From Candidatus Blautia intestinavium (GTDB taxonomy: Bacteria > Bacillota > Clostridia > Lachnospirales > Lachnospiraceae): DNA of 51,482 bases. This document shows positions 33,034 to 42,146 of the stretch, in pieces. The notes below the pieces were generated by a model. The model saw only the letters and a list, made by a program, of their open reading frames with translations, did no database searches and was not told the DNA's origin. The stretch covers positions 1-51,482 of the forward strand of contig DXGV01000020.1 of assembly GCA_019113745.1 (NCBI GenBank), in the 5' to 3' direction. A program made the translations under genes and the position numbers. How positions within the stretch are numbered: position 1 is the first letter of the stretch; every line of letters begins with the position of its first letter.

Positions 33034-34107
33034 TTATTCTTCATTCAGATTGCTGAGTTTTGCCGCCTGATCCGCGGCGATCAGACTGTCGATGATCTCG
33101 TCCAGATCTCCTCCAAGAATACTGTCCAGTCTGTGAAGCGTCAGCTTGATCCTGTGATCCGTCACGCGTCCCTGGGGAAAATTGTATGTCCGGATCTTCT
33201 CGGAACGGTCTCCTGTTCCAATCTGGCTTCTTCTTGCCTCGGCCTCGGCGTCGTGCTGCTTCGCCAGCTCCATTTCATAGAGGCGGGAACGAAGAACCTT
33301 CAGAGCCTTTTCTTTGTTTTTCAGCTGGGACTTTTCATCCTGGCAGGAAATAACGATTCCTGTAGGGATATGAGTAAGACGCACCGCAGAGTCTGTAGTG
33401 TTGACACACTGTCCGCCGTTTCCTGAAGCGCGGAACACATCGAATTTGCAGTCGTTCATATCCAGGTGGAAATCAATTTCCTCTGCTTCAGGCATGATCG
33501 CCACCGTACAGGTAGATGTATGGATCCTTCCTCCCGATTCTGTCTCCGGAACTCTCTGCACGCGGTGAACGCCGCTTTCATATTTCAGTCTGGAATAAGC
33601 TCCGTTTCCGTGGATCATAAACGTAACTTCCTTGAAGCCGCCAATGCCGTTTTCGTTAAGGCTCAGCATTTCTGTTTTCCATCCAAGACTTTCCGCGTAT
33701 TTCACATACATGCGGTAAATCTCCGCTGCGAAAAGAGCCGCCTCGTCTCCTCCGGCTCCTGCCCGGATCTCCACGATCACGTTCTTGCTGTCGTTTGGAT
33801 CTTTTGGCAGCAGCAGGATCTTCAGCTCATGCTCCAGCTCCTCCACACGTTTCTTGGCGTCTGAAAGCTCTTCCTTGAGCATGTCGCGCATTTCTTCGTC
33901 CTTCTCCTCGTCCAGCATGGAAAGGCTGTCCTGGATCGTTTCTTTATTTTTTTTGTATTCTCTGTAGGTGTCTACAATAGGCTGGAGTTCGCTCTGCTCC
34001 TTCATGAGCTTCTGAAAGCGCTCCTGATTGTCCGCCACTCCCGGTTCTCCCAGTTCATTCAAAATCTCCTCAAAACGGATGAGAAGATCTTCTAATTTAT
34101 CAAACAT
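33034..34107 (-). CDS. prfA: Peptide chain release factor 1
   Basis: A 357-aa factor releasing the nascent chain at UAA and UAG codons. The catalytic GGQ lies in [12 protein letters not shown], the target of PrmC methylation. The RF1-type domain 2 has [23 protein letters not shown] 34107 is chosen for AGGAGG 6 bases upstream. It overlaps prmC by 8 bp, and translation is probably coupled. Confidence 0.97.
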   Translation of the reverse strand: MFDKLEDLLIRFEEILNELGEPGVADNQERFQKLMKEQSELQPIVDTYREYKKNKETIQDSLSMLDEEKDEEMRDMLKEELSDAKKRVEELEHELKILLLPKDPNDSKNVIVEIRAGAGGDEAALFAAEIYRMYVKYAESLGWKTEMLSLNENGIGGFKEVTFMIHGNGAYSRLKYESGVHRVQRVPETESGGRIHTSTCTVAIMPEAEEIDFHLDMNDCKFDVFRASGNGGQCVNTTDSAVRLTHIPTGIVISCQDEKSQLKNKEKALKVLRSRLYEMELAKQHDAEAEARRSQIGTGDRSEKIRTYNFPQGRVTDHRIKLTLHRLDSILGGDLDEIIDSLIAADQAAKLSNLNEE

Positions 34108-35002
34108 GCTGTTCCTCCTGAATCTCCTGTGTCTTTTTCTGTCCCAGAACCACTCTGTCAAGGCCCGCCAGATCTTTTTTGATCTTTATATGACCAAAGC
34201 CTACTTTTTTCATAAGCTCCGATACCGCCGCTCCCTGGCTGCAGCCGATCTCATATAAAAGCCATCCTCCGGGTTTCAGATGAGCAGCGGCTTCTTCTGT
34301 AATCCTGCGGTAAAAATACAGTCCGTCCTCTTTCCCGTCCAGAGCGGAAAAGGGATCGTAAAAGCGCACTTCATCCATCAGCTTATAGATCTCCGCCGTA
34401 GGGATATAGGGAGGATTCGAGATAAGCATATCATACTCCTGCATTTCTTTTCCACCGTTTTGTGTGAAATATTCTCCTGAAAAAAGATCACTTTTCACAA
34501 AAACTGCTCTTTCTCCCGTCTGAAGCCTTCCGGCATTCTCCTTCGCCACGGAAAGGGCGTCCTCGGAAATATCCACGCCCACTCCCCTGGCTTTCGGGCA
34601 TTCTGCCAGGATACTTAAAAGCAGACAGCCGGAACCCGTACACATGTCCAGGATTTCCGGCTCTTCATTCCCCTCCAGAAGACGCAGAGCCTCCTCCGCC
34701 AGTGTTTCTGTATCCTGTCTGGGGATCAGGACTCTGTCGTCCACATAGAACTCGTGCCCCATAAACCAGGCGCTGTGGGTAAGATGCTGCAGAGGGATAT
34801 GGGCCGCTCTCTTCCGGCACAGCTCTAAATATATTTTTTCTGTGTTCCCGTCTGTCTTTTCCTCTGGGTGGGCATAATAGTACGCCCTGTTTTTTCCTGA
34901 TACATATTCCAGAAGAAGCCATGCGTCAAGCCCCGCTTCCTCTATTTCCGCCTCCCGCAAGACCGCCGTTCCCTCTTTCAGCAGTTCTTCAAGGGTTTTC
35001 AT
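34100..35002 (-). CDS. prmC: Release factor glutamine methyltransferase
   Basis: A 300-aa SAM-dependent enzyme that methylates the GGQ glutamine of release factors. The helical N-terminal domain is followed by a Rossmann methyltransferase with [16 protein letters not shown] (SAM loop) and the catalytic [11 protein letters not shown] 35002 has GGGAG upstream. An earlier TTG is possible. The gene overlaps both neighbours: the upstream gene by 14 bp and prfA by 8 bp. Confidence 0.95.
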   Translation of the reverse strand: MKTLEELLKEGTAVLREAEIEEAGLDAWLLLEYVSGKNRAYYYAHPEEKTDGNTEKIYLELCRKRAAHIPLQHLTHSAWFMGHEFYVDDRVLIPRQDTETLAEEALRLLEGNEEPEILDMCTGSGCLLLSILAECPKARGVGVDISEDALSVAKENAGRLQTGERAVFVKSDLFSGEYFTQNGGKEMQEYDMLISNPPYIPTAEIYKLMDEVRFYDPFSALDGKEDGLYFYRRITEEAAAHLKPGGWLLYEIGCSQGAAVSELMKKVGFGHIKIKKDLAGLDRVVLGQKKTQEIQEEQHV

Positions 35003-35975
35003 CGGCTTCTTCTCCCGGTTTCCAGTCAAACTCTTCTTTTAAATAGGCTCTCCAGTCAAAGACAGCTTCCACCGCTTTGATCGCCACTTCCGCCATATCC
35101 GCCGTAGGTTCTTTTGTCGTAAGCTTCTGCATGGCAAGGCCCGGCTTGCTTAAAGCGGAAGCCAATTTGCTGTCCGTACGCCCGGCCCACTGGATCATTT
35201 CAAAAGAGATCCCCGCCACTACAGGCACCATCAGAAGACGGCCCAGAAGGCGAAGCCAGAAGAAGGGCACAAGAACAAAGATAAAATGAAGGCAGATGCT
35301 GACCAGCATTACAAGAAACAGAAAGCTGGTTCCGCAGCGTTTATGCTGCCTGGAGCTTTTCATTACGTTTTCCACCGTAAGGGGGAGTCCGTGCTCCACA
35401 CAGTTGATACATTTATGCTCCGCCCCATGGTACATAAAGGTTCTCTGAATATCCTTCATCCTGGAGATCAGAAACATATATCCCAGAAACAGCGCCATTT
35501 TCACAAAAGCTTCTACTACCGTTACCAGAAATTCCGAAGCTCCGGCTTTCCGGATCAGGCTGGCAAGGGCATATGGGAGAAGCATAAAAGCAGCCACAGA
35601 AACCACAATAGAAACCGCCACCGTCACATACAGAAGCCATTTGAACTGTCTGTCTTCTTTTTCTTTCTTTGCAGCCCTTTCTTCTTCAGACAGAGAGGCG
35701 TTCTTTCTGGCCTCCTCTTCGTCCTCCTCATCTCCCGCGATCTCCGCGGAATACATCAGGCACTTTGTTCCTATTACAAGACCGTCCACAAAGCTGACTA
35801 CGCCCCGGATCAGAGGCCAGCGGAGAAATTTCGCTTTGCCAAAGGTGCATTTATAGTCTTCAATCTTTAATTCAATTTCACCGTCAGGCCGGCGGACACC
35901 TACGGAATATTTATCCTTGTGCCGCATCATAATACCTTCCATGACCGCCTGACCGCCGATATTTGATGATTTCAT
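34989..35975 (-). CDS. DUF1385 (YqhQ-like) membrane protein
   Basis: A 328-aa protein starting SNIGGQAVMEGIMMRHKD, the conserved N-terminus of DUF1385. Several membrane segments follow (about residues 110-135, 150-175, 215-260). The middle has YHGAEHKCINCVEHGLPL, with His and Cys that could bind metal. Function is unproven. Gene order rpmE-DUF1385-prmC-prfA is widely conserved in Clostridia. ATG 35975 has GTGGAG upstream. Confidence 0.92.
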   Translation of the reverse strand: MKSSNIGGQAVMEGIMMRHKDKYSVGVRRPDGEIELKIEDYKCTFGKAKFLRWPLIRGVVSFVDGLVIGTKCLMYSAEIAGDEEDEEEARKNASLSEEERAAKKEKEDRQFKWLLYVTVAVSIVVSVAAFMLLPYALASLIRKAGASEFLVTVVEAFVKMALFLGYMFLISRMKDIQRTFMYHGAEHKCINCVEHGLPLTVENVMKSSRQHKRCGTSFLFLVMLVSICLHFIFVLVPFFWLRLLGRLLMVPVVAGISFEMIQWAGRTDSKLASALSKPGLAMQKLTTKEPTADMAEVAIKAVEAVFDWRAYLKEEFDWKPGEEADENP

Positions 35976-36058
35976 TCTCGTCTCCACTTGCTTATAAGCA
36001 AAGAAAGGTTGAGATTTCCCAACCTCAACCTGTTCTCTCATTCCTATATTGTGTCTGA

Positions 36059-36262
36059 TTATTTGTTTAAGCCGTATTTCTTATTGAACTTATCAATACG
36101 TCCGCGAGCCTGAGCAGCTTTCTGCTGTCCTGTGTAGAACGGATGGCATTTGGAACAGATTTCCACATGGATGTCTTTCTTTACAGAACCGGTTACAAAT
36201 GTGTTTCCACAGTTACAGGTCACGGTTGCCTGCTGATAGTTCGGATGGATTCCTTCACGCAT
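36059..36262 (-). CDS. rpmE: 50S ribosomal protein bL31, zinc-binding form
   Basis: A 67-aa ribosomal protein starting [11 protein letters not shown]. Cysteines in CNCG and [10 protein letters not shown] mark the zinc-containing (C+) type. ATG 36262 is chosen because GAGGTG lies upstream. It is the first gene of a run of eight that reads through yqhQ, prmC, prfA, a nucleotidyltransferase, glmM, a TPR lipoprotein and hflX with short gaps. Confidence 0.97.
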   Translation of the reverse strand: MREGIHPNYQQATVTCNCGNTFVTGSVKKDIHVEICSKCHPFYTGQQKAAQARGRIDKFNKKYGLNK

Positions 36263-36337
36263 GATTTTCACCTCTCTATAGTCTTCTATTTTCTATTCGT
36301 ATATAACTAGACGAATCTACTATTTTGCAGCTTTCTG

Positions 36338-36366
36338 ATTATAGCACATCAGCCCTTAAAATGCAA
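36338..36366 (-). promoter_or_regulatory. Promoter of the rpmE-hflX run
   Basis: On the minus strand TTGCAT (36366-36361), 17-bp spacer, TATAAT (36343-36338). It lies 6 bp past the rho stop codon. The leader holds an ATTCGT/ACGAAT hairpin (36294-36315). Confidence 0.82.
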
Positions 36367-36371
36367 GCCGT

Positions 36372-38078
36372 TTATAAAAATTTCTGTTTTTTCGCCATCT
36401 GCACAAATTCCGCGTTTGTCCGGGTTCTGGAAAACATATTGAGGATCTGTTCCACAGCTTCGTCGGCTTTAAGGCTGTTCAGGGCTTTCCTCATATTATA
36501 TACTGTTTCCTGCTCCTCACGGCTTAACAGAAGATCCTCCCGGCGGGTGCCGGATTTCTGGATATCAATGGCCGGGAACACTCTCTTCTCCTGAAGTCTG
36601 CGGTCAAGTACAAGCTCCATATTTCCTGTTCCCTTAAACTCTTCGTAGATTACATCGTCCATTTTGCTTCCTGTGTCCACAAGGGCGGTGGCAAGAATAG
36701 TAAGACTTCCTCCTTCGCGCATGTTGCGCGCCGCTCCGAAAAATCTCTTGGGCATGTGAAGGGCCGCGGGATCAAGACCGCCGGAAAGCGTTCTTCCGCT
36801 TGGAGGGACACAGAGATTGTAGGCTCTTGCCAGTCTCGTAATGGAATCCAGAAGAATAGTAACGTCCTTTTTATGTTCTACAAGACGGCGGGCTCTCTCG
36901 ATCACCATCTCTGATACCCGTTTATGATGCTCCGGAAGCTCGTCAAAGGTAGAATAGATCACTTCCACATTCGGTCCCTGGATTGCTTCTTTGATATCTG
37001 TAACTTCCTCCGGACGCTCGTCGATCAGAAGAATGATCAGATGCATTTCCGGATTATTCTTTAAGATAGATTTTGCCACGTCCTTTAAAAGGGTGGTCTT
37101 TCCGGCCTTGGGCGGCGAAACGATCATTCCCCTCTGCCCCTTTCCGATAGGGCTGATCAGGTCTACGATCCTCATTGCCACAGTTCCCCCGGGGCGCTCC
37201 ATCTTAAGGCGCTCATTGGGAAATATCGGCGTCATATCTTCAAAGTTGTACCGCCTCTGGCCTTCGCTGGGCGGAAAACCGTTAATGGAAGTCACATAGA
37301 GAAGAGCGCTGAATTTCTCTCCCTGGGTTTTGATCCGGATACTTCCCTGAAGGATATCTCCGGTTTTCAGATTAAATCTCCGTATCTGGGAAGGGGAGAC
37401 ATAGATATCATTTTCTCCCGGCAGGTAATTTTCACAGCGGATAAAGCCGTATCCGTCCGGAAGCACTTCCAGGATTCCGTTTGCCTTCTCGCCGCTGTCA
37501 AGCTGGGCTGTTTCCGCAGGCATCTTTCCATCGTCCACCTGGGAAGAATACGTTTCCTGGGAACCATATGTCTTTCTCGGCTCCTCCTGGCCGCTGTGGT
37601 TTCTTCTTAAACCATCCTGGCTGTTGTGGGCTTTCCTGTTTTCCTGTCCGGAGAAACTTCTTCTGCCTTCCTCCTGGCCTCCGTATACTCTTCTGTTCTC
37701 TTCCGGAACGGCGCGCGTCCGTCTTGTGTCTTCCCGTCCGGAAATTCTCCTGTTTTCTTCCAGATGGCTCCGTCTTCTTCCCTCATAGGAGGCTCTGTTT
37801 TCTTCCACGCGGAAAGTCTCCTGCTTCGTCTCCGTGGCGTTATTCTTTTTCTGTTCTTCCTCAGTCCCGGCTTCCTCCGGATAAGTTTGAGCATCCCTTA
37901 CAGCCTGCTCTTCCTCCGCTGATGCCGTTTCCTTCTTTTCCTGCTCCTCTTTTGCGTCTTCCTGAAGCATACGTTCGATCAATTCCGGCTTTCTGAGGGT
38001 GGAAATTCCTTTCAGTCCCCTTGCTTTCGCCAGATCCTTCAATGTTGCCAGCGACAACGACTCGTATTTTTCTCTCAT
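36372..38078 (-). CDS. rho: Transcription termination factor Rho with long disordered insert
   Basis: A 568-aa RNA-dependent helicase. Residues 1-40 form the Rho_N helix domain ([19 protein letters not shown]). Residues about 43-195 are a low-complexity Glu/Arg/Gln/Ser-rich insert with repeats such as EENRR and SGQE. A cold-shock-like RNA-binding domain follows ([14 protein letters not shown]), then the RecA motor with [11 protein letters not shown] (Walker A) and [17 protein letters not shown]. The typical length without the insert is about 420. The start has GAGG upstream. Phase separation or prion behaviour is known for Rho proteins with such inserts in other gut bacteria and Clostridium. 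Confidence 0.96.
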   Translation of the reverse strand: MREKYESLSLATLKDLAKARGLKGISTLRKPELIERMLQEDAKEEQEKKETASAEEEQAVRDAQTYPEEAGTEEEQKKNNATETKQETFRVEENRASYEGRRRSHLEENRRISGREDTRRTRAVPEENRRVYGGQEEGRRSFSGQENRKAHNSQDGLRRNHSGQEEPRKTYGSQETYSSQVDDGKMPAETAQLDSGEKANGILEVLPDGYGFIRCENYLPGENDIYVSPSQIRRFNLKTGDILQGSIRIKTQGEKFSALLYVTSINGFPPSEGQRRYNFEDMTPIFPNERLKMERPGGTVAMRIVDLISPIGKGQRGMIVSPPKAGKTTLLKDVAKSILKNNPEMHLIILLIDERPEEVTDIKEAIQGPNVEVIYSTFDELPEHHKRVSEMVIERARRLVEHKKDVTILLDSITRLARAYNLCVPPSGRTLSGGLDPAALHMPKRFFGAARNMREGGSLTILATALVDTGSKMDDVIYEEFKGTGNMELVLDRRLQEKRVFPAIDIQKSGTRREDLLLSREEQETVYNMRKALNSLKADEAVEQILNMFSRTRTNAEFVQMAKKQKFL

Positions 38079-38114
38079 AAAAAAACCTCGGTCTTTTCTA
38101 TTTTATATAATCCG

Positions 38115-38143
38115 GAGCATGCTGCCCCCTGTACACTAACGCT
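38115..38143. repeat. Half copy of the dispersed element in the rho leader
   Basis: GCTGCCCCCTGTACACTAACGCT matches the right end of the 277-bp elements and lies 37 bp upstream of the rho ATG. The matching left end is not next to it. Confidence 0.65.
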
Positions 38144-38310
38144 CTATCTACGGGATACTCTGTCTGAATCGACATGAACATCAGAATGCCGGCGCAGGTA
38201 TATCTCCGCCCGCCGGCTGAACCGTCTTTCTCTTAAGGCCCTAAGCCCTGCATTTTTAAAGATCTGCACTTTTCCTTTTTTCAGGTTCTGCACGATTTCT
38301 TCTGGAAATC

Positions 38311-38339
38311 ATCTTACCACATTTATCCTGGCCTGTCCA
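38311..38339 (-). promoter_or_regulatory. Promoter of rho
   Basis: On the minus strand TGGACA (38339-38334), 17-bp spacer, TAAGAT (38316-38311) with a TG extension. It gives a leader of about 225 nt. That leader includes a GCCGGC-type stem near 38188-38217 and the half element. Between 38144 and 38310 nothing else is seen. Confidence 0.55.
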
Positions 38340-38340
38340 T

Positions 38341-38361
38341 AGCGTTATGCACAAGGGGCAT
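38341..38361. repeat. Second half copy of the dispersed element, inverted relative to 38115-38143
   Basis: AGCGTTATGCACAAGGGGCA matches the left end of the elements. With 38123-38143 it forms an imperfect inverted repeat around the rho promoter. Confidence 0.6.
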
Positions 38362-38378
38362 ATACGGAAATATTATTT

Positions 38379-39458
38379 TCATTTTTTCGCCCGGCTGTCT
38401 CTTCCGTCAAGATACTTCCTGAGAAAGTCCGTCAGAATTTCCATTTCCCTCTGCGTGCCTATAGTAATCCGGAGAAAGTCCGCCGTTCTCCCTTTTGGAA
38501 AATATCTGACATAAATATGTCTCTCCCGCAAAGCCTGGAATAATTCCTGTGCCGGACATTCATTGTGGGAAGCAAAAATAAAATTCGCTTTTGAATCCTC
38601 AAAGAAAAATCCCAGCGCTTTCAGTTCTTTTTTCGTCCATTCCCGCGTTTCTATGATTTTGCGGCAGGTCTCCCGAAAATACGCCTGATCCTTTACCGCG
38701 GCTGTTCCTGCGGCCAGAGCCGTTCTGTCCATAGTATAGGAATTAAAAGAGTACTTTACATCGTTGAGATACCTGATCAGCTTCCGGTTCCCGCAGGCAA
38801 ATCCAATCCGCATTCCTGCCAGTGAACGGGATTTGCTGAAGGTCTGGACTACAAGAAGATTTTCATACTTTTTCAGCAGGGGAAGCGCTGATCTGGCGCC
38901 AAAATCCACATACGCCTCGTCCACGATCACAACCACGTCCTGGTTGCGGGCGACGATCTCCTCGATCTCCTCAAGAGGAAGTTCCACTCCTGTAGGAGCG
39001 TTTGGATTTGGAAAGATAATGCCGCCGTTTTCCCGGAAATAATCTTCCTTTCTGATATGAAAGTTCTCATCCAGCGCCGGGCGCTCATAAGGAATATGAA
39101 AAAGCTCCGCCCATACGTCGTAAAAAGAATAAGTAATATCCGGAAACAAAATAGGTCTGCCGCTGTTGAAGAAAGTCAGAAAGCTCATGGCAAGAACATC
39201 GTCTGATCCCACCCCCACAAAAACCTGCTCTTTTTCCAGTCCGTAACATTCCGCTATGGCGGCGACAAGTTCGCCTGCCGCCGGATCAGGATAAAGGCGC
39301 ATAGCGTCAATATCCAGCTCCTTCAGCGCCTCTCTTACGCCGGGAGCCGGAGGGTACGGATTTTCATTTGTATTCAGTTTGATCATGTCCGGCTGGTCGG
39401 GCTGCTCTCCCGGTGTGTAGGGGGTGACTCTGCGGACATTTGCTTCCCAGTTTTTCAT
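38379..39458 (-). CDS. hisC: Histidinol-phosphate aminotransferase
   Basis: A 359-aa PLP enzyme of fold type I that transaminates imidazole-acetol phosphate in histidine synthesis. It has LNTNENPYPPAPGV at the N-terminus, the PLP-contact Asp in VVIVDEAYVDF, the Schiff-base Lys in QTFSKSRSLAGMRIG and a C-terminal YFPKGRTADFLRITIGT. It stands apart from other his genes, so related aromatic aminotransferase activity is possible. The start has AGGAAA upstream, and the gene has its own promoter. Confidence 0.9.
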   Translation of the reverse strand: MKNWEANVRRVTPYTPGEQPDQPDMIKLNTNENPYPPAPGVREALKELDIDAMRLYPDPAAGELVAAIAECYGLEKEQVFVGVGSDDVLAMSFLTFFNSGRPILFPDITYSFYDVWAELFHIPYERPALDENFHIRKEDYFRENGGIIFPNPNAPTGVELPLEEIEEIVARNQDVVVIVDEAYVDFGARSALPLLKKYENLLVVQTFSKSRSLAGMRIGFACGNRKLIRYLNDVKYSFNSYTMDRTALAAGTAAVKDQAYFRETCRKIIETREWTKKELKALGFFFEDSKANFIFASHNECPAQELFQALRERHIYVRYFPKGRTADFLRITIGTQREMEILTDFLRKYLDGRDSRAKK

Positions 39459-39561
39459 ATTTTTCCTGTGTAACGCCTTTTGCGCATACTTCTCCTTTCT
39501 TCCGCAGCATATGCTCTCCGCTTACAAAGCGCTTCCATAGCTGCATTTTTATATATTTGCT

Positions 39562-39590
39562 ATTTTACTGATCCAATCCGGATTTGTCAA
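39562..39590 (-). promoter_or_regulatory. Promoter of hisC
   Basis: On the minus strand TTGACA (39590-39585), 17-bp spacer, TAAAAT (39567-39562). It gives a leader of about 100 nt. Confidence 0.8.
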
Positions 39591-39634
39591 AGATTTCTGC
39601 GGACAGTCCTGTTTTTACAATCTTCCACAGCCCC

Positions 39635-39684
39635 AAAAAGCAAATCCCCGCCGCCGCGGAAATTTTTCGCGGCAGTGAGGATTT
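39635..39684 (-). terminator. Terminator after the malic enzyme gene
   Basis: GCCGCG and CGCGGC (about 39653-39673) form the core stem, extended by AAATCC/GGATTT at 39642-39684. On the minus strand GCTTTTT follows. Confidence 0.75.
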
Positions 39685-39697
39685 TCTGTTTCTTTTC

Positions 39698-40873
39698 TTA
39701 TAATCTTGCAACTCCTGTTTTTCTGGCGGCCTCGGCAACGGCTTTTGCCACTGCAGGTCCCACTCTCTTATCAAATGCTTTTGGTATGATATAATCCGGT
39801 GAAAGCTCTTCATCCGTGATCAGACCCGCAAGAGCTTCCGACGCGGCAATTTTCATCTCGTCGTTAATATCCTTTGCTCTTACGTCGAAAGCGCCGCGGA
39901 ATACTCCAGGAAAAGCCAGCACGTTGTTGATCTGATTCGGGAAATCGCTTCTTCCTGTAGCGATTACCTTCGCTCCGCCTGCCCTGGCGTCCTCCGGGAA
40001 TATCTCCGGAGTAGGATTCGCACATGCAAAGATCACAGCGTCTTTCGCCATGGTTTTTACCATCTCTGTAGTCACTGCGCCCGGAGCGGAAACGCCGATA
40101 AATACATCCGCGCCTACCAGCATATCTGCCAGGGAACCCGCTTTTTTCTCACGGTTCGTCACCTTGCTCATCTCTTCCTTCACAGGGTTCATTCCCTCCT
40201 GACGGCCCTCATAGATGGCGCCCTTTCTGTCACAGAGGGTAATATTCCGGCATCCCGCTTTCAGAAGCAGCCGCGCGATGGAGATTGCGGCCGCGCCGGC
40301 GCCGTTCATAACAATGCGGACGTCCTCTTTTTTCTTTCCTACAACGCGGAGAGCGTTTGTAAGTCCCGCAAGGGTAATGATCGCGGTTCCGTGCTGGTCG
40401 TCGTGGAAAATCGGGATGTCACATTTTTCCTTCAGTTTTTTTTCGATCTCAAAGCATCTGGGCGCGGAAATATCCTCCAGGTTCACTCCGCCGAAGGAGC
40501 CGGAGATCATATAAATAGTGTTGACGATCTCGTCTACGTCATGGCTCTTGATACAGAGCGGAAAAGCGTCCACATCTCCAAAAGCTTTAAAGAGAACGCA
40601 TTTTCCTTCCATAACCGGCATGCCTGCCTCCGGTCCGATATCGCCCAGGCCGAGAACGGCAGAACCGTCCGTTACTACCAGGCACATGTTCCATCTTCTG
40701 GTGAGTTCGTAGGATTTGTTTACGTCCTTCTGGATCTCCAGGCAGGGCTGAGCGACTCCGGGAGTATACGCAAGAGACAGATCGTCCTTTGTTTCCACCG
40801 GAACTCTTGTCACCACCTCGATTTTTCCTTTCCATTCACCATGTAACCTTAATGATTCTTTTGCATAATCCAT
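39698..40873 (-). CDS. NAD(P)-dependent malic enzyme
   Basis: A 391-aa decarboxylating malate dehydrogenase making pyruvate and CO2 from malate. It is the short bacterial form. The catalytic Tyr/Lys regions are SLAYTPGVAQP and EGKCVLFKAFGDVDAFPLC. The metal site is FHDDQHGTA, and the Rossmann loop MNGAGAAAISIARL. The start has AAGGAGG upstream. It follows an Ldh2-family gene by 23 bp and is probably in the same GntR-controlled transcript, which suggests conversion of a 2-hydroxy acid to pyruvate. Confidence 0.94.
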   Translation of the reverse strand: MDYAKESLRLHGEWKGKIEVVTRVPVETKDDLSLAYTPGVAQPCLEIQKDVNKSYELTRRWNMCLVVTDGSAVLGLGDIGPEAGMPVMEGKCVLFKAFGDVDAFPLCIKSHDVDEIVNTIYMISGSFGGVNLEDISAPRCFEIEKKLKEKCDIPIFHDDQHGTAIITLAGLTNALRVVGKKKEDVRIVMNGAGAAAISIARLLLKAGCRNITLCDRKGAIYEGRQEGMNPVKEEMSKVTNREKKAGSLADMLVGADVFIGVSAPGAVTTEMVKTMAKDAVIFACANPTPEIFPEDARAGGAKVIATGRSDFPNQINNVLAFPGVFRGAFDVRAKDINDEMKIAASEALAGLITDEELSPDYIIPKAFDKRVGPAVAKAVAEAARKTGVARL

Positions 40874-40896
40874 TTGTATATCCTCCTTGGGATTTT

Positions 40897-42027
40897 TTAA
40901 TAATTTCCTGTAAAGAACTTACTGTCCTTGGGAAGTTTATATCCATCAAAATATTTGTGGAAATCAAGCTTCAGATATCGGCACAGATTGGCCAGCTCCA
41001 CCATTGTGTTGTCGTTTACCGGAATGCCTTTCTCTCTTCTTTCTCTTTCTGCAAAGACTTCCTTCTCTCCATGGGTGTAAATACGGTCTTTGCCATCTGC
41101 CTTCGGGCTCTCCCGCAATGCTTCAAGATACTCGGAAAAATGCTTTTTAATTGCTTTTGAATCGCCGAAAACAGCCGGATCCACAGCCATGAATCCATGG
41201 CAGATCCCCGTCTTGTCCGGGAATGTACAGCATTTATCAGAAGTGACGCCCATAGACAAAATAGAGCTGAACAGTTCGCATACCATGCCGTATCCATATC
41301 CCTTATGGCTGCCGCTGACTTCCTCACTGCCGCCGAGGGGCATGATCCCGCCGCCCTTTTTTGCCACAATATTTGCCAGGACATCAGGAGCATCTGTAGT
41401 AGGATGTCCGTTTTTGTCCAGAGCCCAGCCGTCAGGAAGCGGTTTTCCCATTTTGTTGTACATTTCCAGTTTTCCTCTTGTCACCACTGTAGTGGAGCAG
41501 TCAAAGAAAAATGGATAAGGTTCTGCCGGCATAGCCACAGCAATAGGATTGGAGCCAAGCATCGCTTTTTTCCCGAATGTAGGAACCATGATGGCCTCTG
41601 AATTGGTACATGCCATTCCAAGAAGGCCCTGATCGCAGGCCATTTTTGCATAATACCCGGCGATTCCAAAATGGTTTGATTCACGGACGCTGACAATGCC
41701 TACCCCTGTCTTTTTTGCTTTTTCAATAGCCTTTTTCATGGCAAAGACACTGATAAGCTGTCCCATTCCATTATGTCCGTCAATCACAGCGGAAACAGGA
41801 GTCTCAAACACAACTTCCGGCCTTGCTTCCGGATGAATGGTTCCCTTCTCAATTCCTTTGTGATAGCGGACCATTCTCTGCATGCCATGACTCTCAATGC
41901 CATAAAGATCTGCCGTCAGAAGAACATCCTTAATCTCATTGCTTTCCTCTTCACTGAATCCAAACGCTCTGAATACGTCTCCACAGAAACGGTCCAGAGT
42001 TTCATATGACCATGTTACATATCCCAT
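40897..42027 (-). CDS. Ldh2/malate-type NAD(P)-dependent 2-hydroxyacid dehydrogenase
   Basis: A 376-aa member of the malate/L-lactate/sulfolactate/ureidoglycolate dehydrogenase family, which is unlike classical LDH. Signature text includes LYGIESHGMQRMVRY near residue 40, GIVSVRESNHFGIAGYYA near 108 and GSHKGYGYGMVCELF near 245. The substrate is not determinable. Co-transcription with malic enzyme hints at malate or a related hydroxyacid. Its promoter carries palindromic GntR-type operators. Confidence 0.9.
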   Translation of the reverse strand: MGYVTWSYETLDRFCGDVFRAFGFSEEESNEIKDVLLTADLYGIESHGMQRMVRYHKGIEKGTIHPEARPEVVFETPVSAVIDGHNGMGQLISVFAMKKAIEKAKKTGVGIVSVRESNHFGIAGYYAKMACDQGLLGMACTNSEAIMVPTFGKKAMLGSNPIAVAMPAEPYPFFFDCSTTVVTRGKLEMYNKMGKPLPDGWALDKNGHPTTDAPDVLANIVAKKGGGIMPLGGSEEVSGSHKGYGYGMVCELFSSILSMGVTSDKCCTFPDKTGICHGFMAVDPAVFGDSKAIKKHFSEYLEALRESPKADGKDRIYTHGEKEVFAERERREKGIPVNDNTMVELANLCRYLKLDFHKYFDGYKLPKDSKFFTGNY

Positions 42028-42044
42028 ATTTTTGCCCTTCTTTC

Positions 42045-42117
42045 TGGTTGACCAATTATTTATTTGGTATAACCATTTTTATAAATTGATTGTACCACTG
42101 GTCCGACCATAGTACAA
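42045..42117 (-). promoter_or_regulatory. Promoter with FadR/GntR-type operators
   Basis: On the minus strand TTGTAC (42117-42112), 17-bp spacer, TACAAT (42094-42089). The palindrome TGGT-N3-ACCA lies inside the spacer (42099-42109) and again downstream of the start point (42065-42075). A variant TGGT-N2-ACCA is at 42045-42054. This TGGT/ACCA pattern fits FadR-subfamily regulators, and the gntR gene lies directly upstream. Repression is inferred. Confidence 0.8.
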
Positions 42118-42146
42118 GAGCCTGTGTTAATTTTCTTTCTCTATTT

